Source: Pelotomaculum thermopropionicum SI (GTDB lineage: Bacteria > Bacillota > Desulfotomaculia > Desulfotomaculales > Pelotomaculaceae). Taken from it: DNA of 64,000 nucleotides. The stretch covers positions 2,790,001-2,854,000 of the forward strand of contig AP009389.1 of NCBI GenBank assembly GCA_000010565.1, read 5' to 3'. The notes under the pieces are model-generated. The model searched no databases, was not told where the DNA came from, and worked only from the letters and a program-made list of their open reading frames with translations. Positions 55,640 to 64,000 of the stretch are shown here, piece by piece; position 1 is the first letter of the stretch; each line of letters starts with the position of its first letter. The position numbers and the translations under genes are program-made.

Positions 55640-56890
55640 TCAACTCATAAATTTTCTCAAGCCCTGCAACAGCCAGCGGCCAAGCGGGCCCGTCGTAAAA
55701 AGCTCCACATACCGGTCCTCCTCCGCTTCGGGAACGGTTACAATGCCCCACGGCCTGCCGGGGGCGGGCGGCAGCATCACCCCGCGCCTGGGCGTTCCGG
55801 TCGCCTGGCTGCGGTAATCCACCGTGAGGGGCAAAAAGGCCTCCTTCAGCCGGCTGTAAAAATCGGCGCTTCCCGACAGTTCCTGGCCGTCAAAGGCAAG
55901 CACCACATCGCCGGGGCGCAGCCCCAGCCGCCAGGCCGGGCTGTCCGGAATTACGTCGAGCACCCTGACACCCTTTTCAGGCGGCACGTAAAGCGGCTTT
56001 CCCTTTAATTCAAGGGCCCGCCCGGCAAAAATTACCGCCTCGTGGCCAAGGGGAGAAAACAGGGCCGCAGCAACGGCCACGGCACGGCTCTGATCGGCCA
56101 GCACGGCCAGAACAAGCAGGAGCAGGCTGTACGCCCCCAGGCAAAGGGAGGAAAGGCGGCTTTTCTCGGCCGGGCTCCTGGCTATGGCCACGTCTCCGTA
56201 ACCCAGCCCTGCCACCACGGGCAGCAGGAGGTAGGTCAGGTTCCGGGGATCGCCCGGAATGCCCGGCCTGATCAGGGGCCACCAGTCCGGCATTTCCACG
56301 CCGCCTTCCACCGTCACCCCGGTAATTACGGCCAGCACAATAATGGGGATGGGCCAGAACTTCTGCAGGGTAAAGCCGCCGACCACCTTTCCGCCGGCCC
56401 CCTTGATGTAGGCCGGCACCGCCCCCAGGTGCCCGCTGACGAGGATCAAAAAGCTTTCAACCATGTGCAGCACCGCCACCAGGGCCAGAATCTGGGGAAC
56501 GTTTATGGCGGGAAAGCCCAGCAGCAAATGCGAAAAGGCCAGCACCCCCCCGGCGTAGGCAAAGCATAAAAACCGCATGTTGATCAGCATCAGCAGGACC
56601 GCCACCGCCCACAGGTAATACAGCTCCCCGGAAACGGTGAGGCCGGTAAAAACCGCCAGAAAGCTCCCGGCCAGCCCGCCCAGCAGGCCGAAACCGGTTG
56701 CGGATAAGATATCCGCCCTGGCCAGGCCGGTTTTTACTCCAAAAAAGTCTTCCCGGATCCGCTCCATCCTGCCGTACTGCAGGGCAATCAGCGCCATCAC
56801 CACCAGGAACAGGAGAAGGAACTGCAGATTCACAAAAGCCAAAAAAAATGACTTTAATATCAAGGGTACGGCCTCAAGAAACGGCAACAA
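55640..56890 (-). CDS. PDZ-domain integral membrane protein (MinJ-like)
   Basis: This 416-residue protein has about eight membrane helices in its first 270 residues and a C-terminal PDZ domain (GVRVLDVIPDSPAWRLGLRPGD, then VVLAFDGQELS). The arrangement matches MinJ/YvjD of Bacillus, a division-site topology factor, which also lies near ctpB. Here the S41 protease gene is next upstream (57059-58216) and ftsEX follow. A role in division or protease localisation is inferred from context. Confidence 0.75.
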   Translation of the reverse strand: MLPFLEAVPLILKSFFLAFVNLQFLLLFLVVMALIALQYGRMERIREDFFGVKTGLARADILSATGFGLLGGLAGSFLAVFTGLTVSGELYYLWAVAVLLMLINMRFLCFAYAGGVLAFSHLLLGFPAINVPQILALVAVLHMVESFLILVSGHLGAVPAYIKGAGGKVVGGFTLQKFWPIPIIVLAVITGVTVEGGVEMPDWWPLIRPGIPGDPRNLTYLLLPVVAGLGYGDVAIARSPAEKSRLSSLCLGAYSLLLLVLAVLADQSRAVAVAAALFSPLGHEAVIFAGRALELKGKPLYVPPEKGVRVLDVIPDSPAWRLGLRPGDVVLAFDGQELSGSADFYSRLKEAFLPLTVDYRSQATGTPRRGVMLPPAPGRPWGIVTVPEAEEDRYVELFTTGPLGRWLLQGLRKFMS

Positions 56891-57058
56891 TCCCCGCCCC
56901 CTTTTTTACCGGGAAAATACCTTCAAAAAAAAGATGGGACTCCTTTCCTGAAATGGGACATAACTTCAGGTTCTCCCCATTAACCTTATACCGGAACCTG
57001 CCTTTAAGGTATGCCCTTGCTCTCCGGTTTAAAACCCGCATTTGGCTATCCCCGCGCT

Positions 57059-58216
57059 TCAGCCGGCAATTTTCTGCCTCATGATTTCTACTGCCCGTTC
57101 CAGTTGAACGTCCCGGGAGCGGTCCTCCAGGGGCTGGACGAAAACATCAGGCTCAATACCTTTTTGATGAATGTCGTTTTTAGCCGGAGTCAGGTAGCGG
57201 GCCGTGGTCAGCTTCAGGCCGGCCCCGTTTTCCAGGGGGAAAACGGTCTGCACTATGCCTTTGCCGAAGGTTCTGGTTCCCACCAGCGTCCCGGCCCCGG
57301 TGTCCTTTACCGCTCCGGCCAGAATCTCCGCCGCACTGGCGCTCCCGCCGTTAATTAAAACCACCAGGGGAAGCTGGATGGTATGCCCTTCAGAATAAAA
57401 AGCCTGATCGTTTCCCATCCTGTAGTCTATGTAAACCACAGGGCCCCTGGGGACAAAGTATTTTGCTACATTTACCGCCGCCATCAGCTCGCCGCCCGGA
57501 TTGTCCCTGAGGTCCAGAATTATTCCCCTTACTTTCTCGCCGTTCAGCCTGGCCAGGGCATCCCTCATCTCGTCGGCGGTCCGCTCGGTAAACTGGCTTA
57601 CGGCCACATAACCTATACCAGTACCGGGAAGCGTCCGGCCCTCCACGGTGGGGACGCTGATTTCCTCCCTGGTCAGGGTAAACTGCAGGGGCCCGGGAAC
57701 GCCCTCCCTGCTGATAACCAGGCTCACTTTCGAACCGACCGGCCCTCTCATCAGGCTTATGGCCGTTTCCAGGTCTATTCCCCTGGCATCGCGCTCGTCA
57801 ATTCTGGTAATAACGTCCCCGGCAGCAATTCCCTCCTTTGCCGCCGGGGTGCCCTGATAGACGCGCACCACCGTCAGGTACTGCTCCTTAACTCCCACCA
57901 GTATGCCCAGTCCCCCGAAAGAACCATTAATCTGCTCCTGGAGCTGGGAAAAAGTCTTCGGCTCCAGGTAAACCGAGTAGGGATCGCTTAAAGAGTTGAC
58001 GATGCCCTTAATGGCCCCGTCTACCAGTTGGGATGTATTCACGGGATACAGGTATTGCGTTTTCACCAGCGATATAACTTTGAGCAGGTTGCCGAAATGC
58101 TTGTAGTTGCTGACCAGCCAACCGCCCGTTCCCAAAACCAGAGCAAAGACTAAAACTGCCAGGACCGCAAGCCATCTGCCGCTCTTGGACCTGGCCCCGA
58201 AACTGTTTAACCTCAA
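57059..58216 (-). CDS. ctpA: carboxy-terminal processing protease (S41 family)
   Basis: This 385-residue protein has an N-terminal membrane anchor (LAVLAVLVFALVLGTGGWLV), a PDZ domain (about 100-180, GGLGILVGVKEQYLTVVRVY) and the S41 catalytic domain. The nucleophile Ser is in LINGGSASAAEILAGA and the general-base Lys in TRTFGKGIVQTV. It cleaves exported proteins at their C-termini. It follows the M23 hydrolase gene, which has a terminator at 58349-58366. Confidence 0.95.
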   Translation of the reverse strand: MRLNSFGARSKSGRWLAVLAVLVFALVLGTGGWLVSNYKHFGNLLKVISLVKTQYLYPVNTSQLVDGAIKGIVNSLSDPYSVYLEPKTFSQLQEQINGSFGGLGILVGVKEQYLTVVRVYQGTPAAKEGIAAGDVITRIDERDARGIDLETAISLMRGPVGSKVSLVISREGVPGPLQFTLTREEISVPTVEGRTLPGTGIGYVAVSQFTERTADEMRDALARLNGEKVRGIILDLRDNPGGELMAAVNVAKYFVPRGPVVYIDYRMGNDQAFYSEGHTIQLPLVVLINGGSASAAEILAGAVKDTGAGTLVGTRTFGKGIVQTVFPLENGAGLKLTTARYLTPAKNDIHQKGIEPDVFVQPLEDRSRDVQLERAVEIMRQKIAG

Positions 58217-58348
58217 CCTGTTACACCTGCCGTTCTTGTCCTCACTATGTTATTATACTACAAACCCATGGTAAACATGTCCAGAATATTATCTGATTTT
58301 TAAAGTTTTAAAACAAAAGTTGAATATACCAACCGCCAGATAAACAAA

Positions 58349-58366
58349 AACCACCTGGCGGTGGTT
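58349..58366 (-). terminator. terminator after the M23 peptidase gene
   Basis: AACCACC (58349-58355) and GGTGGTT (58360-58366) pair with a 4-nt loop, and on the minus strand are followed by TTTGTTT. It separates the ftsE-ftsX-M23 unit from ctpA. Confidence 0.75.
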
Positions 58367-58375
58367 ACAGAACTA

Positions 58376-59506
58376 TTACAGGTAATTAAACGGATTGACC
58401 GGATCGCCGTTCACCATAACAGTAAAATGGAGGTGGGGACCGGTTGAAAGCCCTGTGTTCCCAACCCTGGCTATCGCGTCGCCCTTCCTGACCTCCTGGC
58501 CCTGCCCAACCAGTTGGGCGGACAGGTGGGCGTACAACGTAGTAACCCCGCCGCCGTGGTCAATCATCACAATATTTCCGTAACCGCTCATGTAGCTCAC
58601 GTCAATAACAGTGCCGTCCTGGGCTGCAACCACAGTAGCGCCGATATCAGCCGGTATGTCAATCCCGTTATGAAACCTGACGGTCCCCAGGATAGGGTGC
58701 ACGCGGTTGCCAAAAGGAGATGAAATATCGGTGTAACCCGGTACCGGCCAGCTAAAGCCTCCCTCAGAGCGGGGCCGGTCCTTCGACCGCTGGCGGGCAA
58801 TTTCCCGCAAAATTTGCTGTTCCTGAGCCTCCAGGCGCTCGGCCTCGGCTTCAAGATCCCACAGGTTGTTCTGGGCTTCGCGCAGCAGGGCGTTTTTTTC
58901 GCTCTGCCTGGCTTCCAGTTCCCGGCGCGCCGCCTCCTGCTCGGCCACCATGGCGGCCAGCTTTTCCTGCCGGGCCTGCAGTTCGGCTTTGCGGCTGTTC
59001 AATAGTTCACGGTCCGCCTTAACCTGCTCGACCGCCGCCGCGTCGTGCTGAACAACCCGCTTTAAAAGCTCAAAGCGGTTGACGAAATCGCTGAAGTCCC
59101 TGGCCGCAAAGAGCACCTCCAGGTAACTGACGCTGCCCGCCTCGTACATGTTGCGCAGCCTTTTGTTCAGCATCTCGGTGCTCTTGTTCAGCCTCTCCTC
59201 GGCCTCTTTCAGATCCGCTTCGGTCTTGCTCAGCTCTTCCCTGGCCTGGGCCAGGCCCGCTTCGAGGTCCTTCAGTTGCAGGGTTTTATCGTTTATCAGG
59301 CTGTTCAGGTAAGAGACCTGGCCGGCGTAATCCCTGACCACGCCCCTGGCCTGCTCCGCCTCACCCCGCTTCTGGTAGAGCTGCTCCCTGGTTTCTTTTA
59401 ACTGCTGCTCCAGGTCGTCGCCGTAAGCCGCGCCCAGCGCCCCGGTCAGAAGAAGCAGCGCCGCCCCGGCAGCAATCAGGTATTTTTTGACAAGGGCGAG
59501 ATCCAA
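58376..59506 (-). CDS. coiled-coil M23 murein endopeptidase (EnvC-like)
   Basis: The likely start is TTG 59506, 5-6 nt after GAGGTGA; the frame is open to 59515. A signal peptide ([21 protein letters not shown]) is followed by a 200-residue coiled coil and a C-terminal LytM (M23) domain. The domain carries the zinc ligands in [20 protein letters not shown] (His, Asp) and [10 protein letters not shown] and PHLHFTV (His). It is adjacent to ftsEX, whose products activate such hydrolases at the septum in other bacteria, so the three probably act together. Confidence 0.92.
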   Translation of the reverse strand: MDLALVKKYLIAAGAALLLLTGALGAAYGDDLEQQLKETREQLYQKRGEAEQARGVVRDYAGQVSYLNSLINDKTLQLKDLEAGLAQAREELSKTEADLKEAEERLNKSTEMLNKRLRNMYEAGSVSYLEVLFAARDFSDFVNRFELLKRVVQHDAAAVEQVKADRELLNSRKAELQARQEKLAAMVAEQEAARRELEARQSEKNALLREAQNNLWDLEAEAERLEAQEQQILREIARQRSKDRPRSEGGFSWPVPGYTDISSPFGNRVHPILGTVRFHNGIDIPADIGATVVAAQDGTVIDVSYMSGYGNIVMIDHGGGVTTLYAHLSAQLVGQGQEVRKGDAIARVGNTGLSTGPHLHFTVMVNGDPVNPFNYL

Positions 59507-59536
59507 AGCAATCACCTCAGAATCGCATAATCTTTT

Positions 59537-60424
59537 TTATACCTTCAAAAACCTGTGCATGCTGATCATGCTTCCTGCCGCCCCGATGACCAGACCCAGG
59601 ACCAAAAGGCCTTCCATTACCGGCATTATTAGCCGCCTGTCGGTAACCAGTTGCATAAAAGGCAGCGACAACTGGATATTGCTGGCCAGGGAAAAATACG
59701 CGCCGTAGACGGCCCCTACCGCCAGAAAAGAGCCGGCCAGCCCCAGGATCATTCCCTCCAGCAAAAAGGGCAGGCGCACGAACCAGTTGGTGGCCCCGAG
59801 AATTTTCATGATGCCGATTTCCTTCCGCCGGGAGAAAACAGACAGGCGGATGGTGGTGGCAATCAGAAACACCGCCGCCAGCCCCAAAAGCACCATGGCC
59901 ACCAGCCCGGCGGTGCGGGTCCAGCGGCTAAGGGCGAGCAGCTTTTCCACCACGCCCTGGCCGTAGCGGACCTGATCCACCTGCTCATAGGCCGCTATCT
60001 GGCGCGCCAGAGGCACCACCTGCTCAACGGTGAACGTTTTAATCCTGAAAGCATCCGGCAGCGGGTTCTTATCCTCCAGGCCGGCCAGGATGTCCTGCTT
60101 GTCGCCGAAGTTTTTCTTCATTTCCTCCAGCGCCTGCTGCTTGGAGACGAAGTTGACCTGGCTTACCTCCGGCATGGACCTGAGCCTGATCTCAAGGCTC
60201 CTGATCTGCTCCGGGGTTGCCCCGTCTTTTAAAAACACGCTGATTTCCACGCTGGACTCCAGATTGGCGGCAATATTGTTGGCGTTTAAAACCAGCAGGA
60301 GGGAGCTGCCCAGGATAAGCAGGGATACGGCCACCACTCCCACCGAAGCTGCCGACAGCCAGCTATTGCGCAGAATCGACTGGAACGCCTCGCGGAAATA
60401 ATACCTGATGGTGCTAAGCCTCAT
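59537..60424 (-). CDS. ftsX: cell division protein FtsX
   Basis: The start is ATG 60424, overlapping the end of ftsE by 11 bp; the frame is open to 60484. The 295-residue protein has four membrane helices, a large extracytoplasmic loop after the first (about 60-165), and typical segments AASVGVVAVSLLILGSSLLL and VFSRRKEIGIMKILGATNWF. With FtsE it forms an ABC-type complex that controls peptidoglycan hydrolases at division. The M23 gene follows after 21-30 bp. Confidence 0.95.
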   Translation of the reverse strand: MRLSTIRYYFREAFQSILRNSWLSAASVGVVAVSLLILGSSLLLVLNANNIAANLESSVEISVFLKDGATPEQIRSLEIRLRSMPEVSQVNFVSKQQALEEMKKNFGDKQDILAGLEDKNPLPDAFRIKTFTVEQVVPLARQIAAYEQVDQVRYGQGVVEKLLALSRWTRTAGLVAMVLLGLAAVFLIATTIRLSVFSRRKEIGIMKILGATNWFVRLPFLLEGMILGLAGSFLAVGAVYGAYFSLASNIQLSLPFMQLVTDRRLIMPVMEGLLVLGLVIGAAGSMISMHRFLKV

Positions 60425-61109
60425 AGCGGTAGGCCCCTTCTTCTTCGTCCCGCACAATCCGGCCGCCGGACAGGGCAACAACACGCTTCTTCATGGCGTC
60501 CACAATGTCCCAGGCATGCGTTGCCATGATAATGGTAGTACCGCGCCGGTTTATGTCCAGAAAAAGCTTCATCAGCTCCCAGGAGGTTTCCGGGTCGAGG
60601 TTGCCGGTTGGCTCATCGGCCATGATCAGGACGGGATTGTTGACAATGGCCCGGGCCACGCAAACCCGCTGCTGTTCGCCGCCGGAAAGATGATCGGGGA
60701 AAACCCCGGCCTTCTCGCCCAGGCCCACCATGTTCAGCACGGCCGGCACAGACCTTTTAATTTCTTTGGGAGAGGCGCCGGTTACCTCCAGGGCAAAGGC
60801 CACATTTTCGTACACCGTTTTCTGCGGCAGCAGGCGGAAGTCCTGAAAAACCATGCCGATTTTGCGCCGCAGGTAGGGAACCTCCCGCGAACGCATGCGG
60901 ACAATATTCTTTCCGTTAAAGATAATCTGGCCGCGGGTGGGAAGCTCTTCCCGGTACAAAAGCTTGGTCAGGGTCGATTTGCCCGCGCCGCTGGGGCCGA
61001 CCAGGAAAACAAACTCCCCCTTGCGGATGCGCAGGGTAACGTCGGTAAGGGCTTTGACTCCGTTGGGATAGATTTTGGTCACATTGTAAATCTGGATCAA
61101 CCGCCGCAC
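60414..61109 (-). CDS. ftsE: cell division ATP-binding protein FtsE
   Basis: This 231-residue ABC ATPase starts MRRLIQIYNVTKIYPNGVKA, with Walker A VGPSGAGKSTLTKLLY, the Q-loop VFQDFRLLPQKTV, signature HLSGGEQQRVCVARAI, Walker B VLIMADEPTGNLD and the His switch (MATHAWDIV). It supplies energy to FtsX. The ftsE-ftsX overlap indicates coupled translation. Confidence 0.97.
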   Translation of the reverse strand: MRRLIQIYNVTKIYPNGVKALTDVTLRIRKGEFVFLVGPSGAGKSTLTKLLYREELPTRGQIIFNGKNIVRMRSREVPYLRRKIGMVFQDFRLLPQKTVYENVAFALEVTGASPKEIKRSVPAVLNMVGLGEKAGVFPDHLSGGEQQRVCVARAIVNNPVLIMADEPTGNLDPETSWELMKLFLDINRRGTTIIMATHAWDIVDAMKKRVVALSGGRIVRDEEEGAYRYEA

Positions 61110-61434
61110 CTCGCTTGGTAAGAAAGAAAAAATTGTGACAGCACATTACACGCCGCATTAATATTCGACAGTTCAAGCAATGAATCCTTCCTGAAAAGGC
61201 AGAAAAAGAAAAAGCCGTTTAGGGCAAGGCCTTTTTTTATAATGTTTTCCCGAAATGGGTCACATCACCGCCCGCGCCGTCCGGCTCCGTTCTAACCCAG
61301 GCACTGCCTGCTTGCAATCAACAAAAAAAGTCACCCGCCAGTAAACGGATGACCAGTTAAAGCATTTTTTTGCCTTAGCCTTTCGTGAAAAAATGCTCCG
61401 CTGCAACATTTTCATTTTCCTGGCCGGCCGGCAT
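61110..61434. other. 325-bp intergenic region with terminator-like hairpins
   Basis: No gene is seen. The region holds AGCATTTTTT (61361-61370) / AAAAAATGCT (61388-61397), an AT-rich stem near the stop of the repeat protein, and AAAAAGCCG...CGGCC-like sequence at 61201-61240 followed by TTTTTTTATAATG. The former may stop transcription from the repeat-protein gene; the latter could be a plus-strand terminator with no clear gene in front. Confidence 0.4.
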
Positions 61435-62493
61435 TTAATACTTAAGGCCGGCAGCCTTTTTCAGCGCCTTAATATCCAGCTCGTGTCGCCCGTACATCTC
61501 CGCGAGCAAGTCCACCTTGTGCACCATTTCCTTTTGTCCCGCCAGCAGCTCTTTTTGCCCGTCCAGGAGCTCTAAAACGGCAGCCTGCACCTGTCCTATC
61601 TCCTGGCGCATGGTTGCCTGCTCCTGCCGGAATTCTGACAGCTCCTGGCGCATGGTTACCTGCTCCTGCCGGAACTCTGACAGCTCCTGGCGCATGGTTG
61701 CCTGCTCCTGCCGGAACTCTGACAGCTCCTGGCGCATGGTTACCTGCTCCTGCCGGAACTCTGACAGCTCCTGGCGCATGGTCGCCTGCTCCTGCCGGAA
61801 CTCTGACAGCTCCTGGCGCATGGTCGCCTGCTCCTGCCGGAACTCTGACAGCTCCTGGCGCATGGTCGCCTGCTCCTGCCGGAACTCTGACAGCTCCTGG
61901 CGCATGGTTACCTGCTCCTGCCGGAACTCTGACAGCTCCTGGCGCATGGTTGCCTGCTCCTGCCGGAACTCTGACAGCTCCTGGCGCATGGTTACCTGCT
62001 CCTGCCGGAACTCTGACAGCTCCTGGCGCATGGTTGCCTGCTCCTGCCGGAACTCTGACAGCTCCTGGCGCATGGTTACCTGCTCCTGCCGGAACTCTGA
62101 CAGCTCCTGGCGCATGGTTGCCTGCTCCTGCCGGAACTCTGACAGCTCCTGGCGCATGGTCGCCTGCTCCTGCCGGAATTCTGACAGCTCCTGGCGCATG
62201 GTCGCCTGCTCCTGCCGGAACTCTGACAGCTCCTGGCGCATGGTCGCCTGCTCCTGCCGGAACTCTGACAGCTCCTGGCGCATGGTTGCCTGCTCCTGCC
62301 GGAACTCTGACAGCTCCTGGCGCATGGTTACCTGCTCCTGCCGGAACTCTGACAGCTCCTGGCGCATGGTTGCCTGCTCCTGCCGGAACTCTGACAGCTC
62401 CTGGCGCATGGTCGCCTGCTCCTGCCGGAATTCTGACAACTCCTCCGCCAGCCCGTCGATTTTTTTAAGGATGAGATCCAGCTTATCAGTCAT
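61435..62493 (-). CDS. coiled-coil protein with twenty identical-length 14-residue repeats
   Basis: This 352-residue protein has a short head (MTDKLDLILKKIDGLAE), twenty tandem repeats of ELSEFRQEQ(A/V)TMRQ (residues 18-297), and a 55-residue tail with heptad-like hydrophobics (VLELLDGQKELLAGQKEMV, ending ALKKAAGLKY). The repeat is two heptads, so the middle should form one continuous coiled coil about 280 residues long. Families of this layout (short head, coiled coil, conserved tail) occur in Firmicutes with unknown function. No signal peptide or membrane segment is present. Confidence 0.85.
   Translation of the reverse strand: MTDKLDLILKKIDGLAEELSEFRQEQATMRQELSEFRQEQATMRQELSEFRQEQVTMRQELSEFRQEQATMRQELSEFRQEQATMRQELSEFRQEQATMRQELSEFRQEQATMRQELSEFRQEQATMRQELSEFRQEQVTMRQELSEFRQEQATMRQELSEFRQEQVTMRQELSEFRQEQATMRQELSEFRQEQVTMRQELSEFRQEQATMRQELSEFRQEQATMRQELSEFRQEQATMRQELSEFRQEQVTMRQELSEFRQEQATMRQELSEFRQEQVTMRQELSEFRQEQATMRQEIGQVQAAVLELLDGQKELLAGQKEMVHKVDLLAEMYGRHELDIKALKKAAGLKY
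61603..62442. repeat. 20 tandem copies of a 42-bp repeat
   Basis: The 840-bp array is nearly perfect. The variable codon alternates among GCA, GCG (Ala) and GTA (Val); in protein order the pattern is A A V A A A A A V A V A V A A A V A V A. Blocks of three GCG codons recur, which suggests multi-unit duplications. Copy number is likely to vary between strains. Confidence 0.95.
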
Positions 62494-62547
62494 GCCCGGC
62501 TGCCCCCCTTTGGATAATTATACCACACCATCGCGGCGGCGCATATA

Positions 62548-63492
62548 CTACCCGTCCTTTCTGGCAACGACCTCCTTCACCGCCATGGCCAGGGCCTCCG
62601 GTGTAAGTCCGAACTTTTCGAGAAGCTCAGAAGGAGTGCCGGATTCGCCGAACCTGTCCGGTATGCCCACCCGCTTCACCGGAACAGGGCAGTTTTCCAT
62701 AACCGCCTCGGCCACGGCGCTTCCAAGGCCGCCGATGATGCTGTGCTCCTCGGCGGTTACCAGGGCGCCTGTACTTCTGGCGGCCCTGACAACAGCATCG
62801 ATGTCCAGGGGTTTGATGGTATGAATATCCAGTACACCGGCCTCAATTCCTTCCCCGGCCAGCAGGTTCGCCGCCTCCAGGGCGGCCGAAACCATAATGC
62901 CCGTGGCAATAATGGTGGCGTCCCTTCCCTCCTTCATCGTTACCGCCCTGCCGGGCACAAACCGGAAGCCGGGCCCGTGCAGCACCGGCACGCCGGAGCG
63001 GCCCAGGCGGATGTAAACGGGTCCTTTTATGTCAGCCGCCGCCCTGACTGCAGCAGCCGTCTCAACGGCATCGGCCGGTACAAACACGGTCATATTGGGC
63101 AGCACCCGCATGAGGGCTATGTCCTCCACCGACTGGTGGGAGCCCCCGTCCTCCCCTACGGTGATTCCGGCATGACTGGCCCCTATTTTAACGTTGAGCG
63201 CCGAATAGGCCACGCTGTTGCGAACCTGCTCGAAGGCCCGGCCGGTGGCAAAAATGGCAAACGAGCTGCAGAAGGGAATCTTGCCGGCCGCGGCCAGCCC
63301 GGCCGCCGTCGCGATCATGTTCTGCTCGGCCACTCCCATGTCAAAAAACCGCTCGGGAAAATGCTTTCCAAAGTCTATAGTCTTGGTGGACTTGGCCAGG
63401 TCGGCGTCCAGGACCACCACACCGGGGTTTTCCTGGCCCAGTTGCAAAAGCGCCTCGCCGTAAGCCTCTCTGGTTGCTATCTTTTTGCTCAT
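62548..63492 (-). CDS. tktB: transketolase, C-terminal subunit
   Basis: This 314-residue protein corresponds to the pyrimidine-binding and C-terminal domains of transketolase: TREAYGEALLQLGQENPGVV, DMGVAEQNMIATAAGLAAAG, SHAGITVGEDGGSHQSVEDI and VTAEEHSIIGGLGSAVAE. Splitting of transketolase into two genes is common in archaea and Firmicutes. It starts 33 bp after the stop of the N-terminal subunit gene. Confidence 0.95.
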   Translation of the reverse strand: MSKKIATREAYGEALLQLGQENPGVVVLDADLAKSTKTIDFGKHFPERFFDMGVAEQNMIATAAGLAAAGKIPFCSSFAIFATGRAFEQVRNSVAYSALNVKIGASHAGITVGEDGGSHQSVEDIALMRVLPNMTVFVPADAVETAAAVRAAADIKGPVYIRLGRSGVPVLHGPGFRFVPGRAVTMKEGRDATIIATGIMVSAALEAANLLAGEGIEAGVLDIHTIKPLDIDAVVRAARSTGALVTAEEHSIIGGLGSAVAEAVMENCPVPVKRVGIPDRFGESGTPSELLEKFGLTPEALAMAVKEVVARKDG

Positions 63493-63525
63493 GAGAACTG
63501 CTCCCCCTCCCCGCGTTTTTAGGGC

Positions 63526-64000
63526 CTATACCCCCCGCTCAAGCTCCGCCAGCGCCCTTTCCGCCTCTCCCGGCTTCGGCGCGACGCCGTGCCAGCCCAC
63601 CTGGTGCTCCATAAAGGAGACGCCCTTTCCCTTAACCGTTTCGGCCACAATCATGACCGGCTTCCCTTTAACCGCCCTGGCCTCGTCCAGGGCGGCCAGA
63701 ATCTGCTTAAAATCATGCCCGTCAATAGAAATTACATGCCAGCCAAAAGCGCGCCATTTCTCGGCCAGCGGTTCGGGTGACATTACCTCCCGCACCGGCC
63801 CGTCAATCTGGAAGCCGTTGTGGTCCAGAAAGGCTGTTACGTTGTCCAGCTTATAGTGGGCGGCGGACATGGCGGCCTCCCAGACCTGGCCTTCCTGAAC
63901 CTCCCCGTCCCCTAGCAGGACATAAACGCGGTAATCTTTTTTGTCAATTTTTGCGGCCAGGGCCATGCCGTTGGCGGCGGAAAGCCCCTGGCCCAGAGAA
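63526..64000 (-). CDS. tktA: transketolase, N-terminal subunit (runs off the window)
   Basis: The frame enters from the right edge as SLGQGLSAANGMALAAKIDK and continues with the ThDP-binding motif VYVLLGDGEVQEGQVWEAAM, WHVISIDGHDF and VKGKGVSFMEHQVGWHG. These are the C-terminal half of the N-terminal transketolase subunit. The first part of the gene lies outside the window. It pairs with the subunit at 62548-63492 and transfers two-carbon units in the pentose phosphate pathway. Confidence 0.95.
   Translation of the reverse strand, partial: SLGQGLSAANGMALAAKIDKKDYRVYVLLGDGEVQEGQVWEAAMSAAHYKLDNVTAFLDHNGFQIDGPVREVMSPEPLAEKWRAFGWHVISIDGHDFKQILAALDEARAVKGKPVMIVAETVKGKGVSFMEHQVGWHGVAPKPGEAERALAELERGV

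Noticed and set aside
61603-62442. Regular 42-bp repeats as a CRISPR array
   Set aside because: There are no unique spacers; the repeats are contiguous, in frame and encode two heptads each.
61517-62824. 435-residue open frame on the plus strand, rich in Cys/Arg/Ser repeats
   Set aside because: It is the mirror image of the 42-bp repeat array and continues into the transketolase gene; composition is unnatural and the coiled-coil frame on the other strand explains it.

Overview
The window reads as the chromosome of an anaerobic Gram-positive bacterium of the Peptococcaceae/Pelotomaculaceae type (Desulfotomaculum/Pelotomaculum relatives). The basis is the gene order rpoN-gap-pgk-tpiA-gpmI-eno-secG, the block PHP-rapZ-yvcK-whiA, a membrane pyrophosphatase, a transketolase split into two subunits, many 4Fe-4S proteins, and ftsEX beside a murein hydrolase and a ctpA-type protease. 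The organism name is an inference from gene content; no database was consulted.

Layout. 1-4 kb: a two-component pair, an iron-sulfur aldo/keto reductase, two metallo-beta-lactamase-fold hydrolases and a UPF0145 protein. 4.2-15.3 kb: an accessory region full of broken genes. It holds a BrxL fragment joined to the start of a PAPS-reductase-like gene, an AbiEii/DUF6922 pair, a ResB fragment, a Dam-type methylase that has lost its DPPY motif, fapA and an HD-GYP gene behind a cyclic-di-GMP riboswitch, an IS256 remnant, a VapBC-like pair, a collapsed type I restriction system and an intact IS110 element. 15.4-19.7 kb: a MerR-controlled redox operon (cytochrome b, ferredoxin, molybdopterin/tungstopterin oxidoreductase). 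19.9-21.6 kb: two serine-recombinase fragments ending at the 3' end of the tmRNA gene. 21.6-24.3 kb: ssrA, smpB and an ISNCY-type insertion sequence with an 18-bp target duplication.

24.4-64 kb is mostly housekeeping: hppA, secG, lower glycolysis (enolase carries an apparent frameshift), rpoN, whiA/yvcK/rapZ, pgi, glucokinase, uvrBAC, a lipoprotein sugar-binding protein, uracil-DNA glycosylase, ctpA, a murein hydrolase, ftsEX, a protein with twenty 14-residue repeats, and the two transketolase subunits (the second runs off the window).

How it fits together: glucokinase, phosphoglucose isomerase, lower glycolysis and transketolase give central carbon flux, and the pyrophosphatase recovers energy from PPi. 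FtsEX next to a coiled-coil M23 hydrolase and a PDZ protease suggests one cell-wall-cleavage module. The most notable items are the c-di-GMP riboswitch arrangement, the run of deletion chimeras in former defence genes, the redox island between IS110 and ssrA, a dispersed hairpin element whose two copies show compensatory base changes, and the long nested hairpin inside the ISNCY element.
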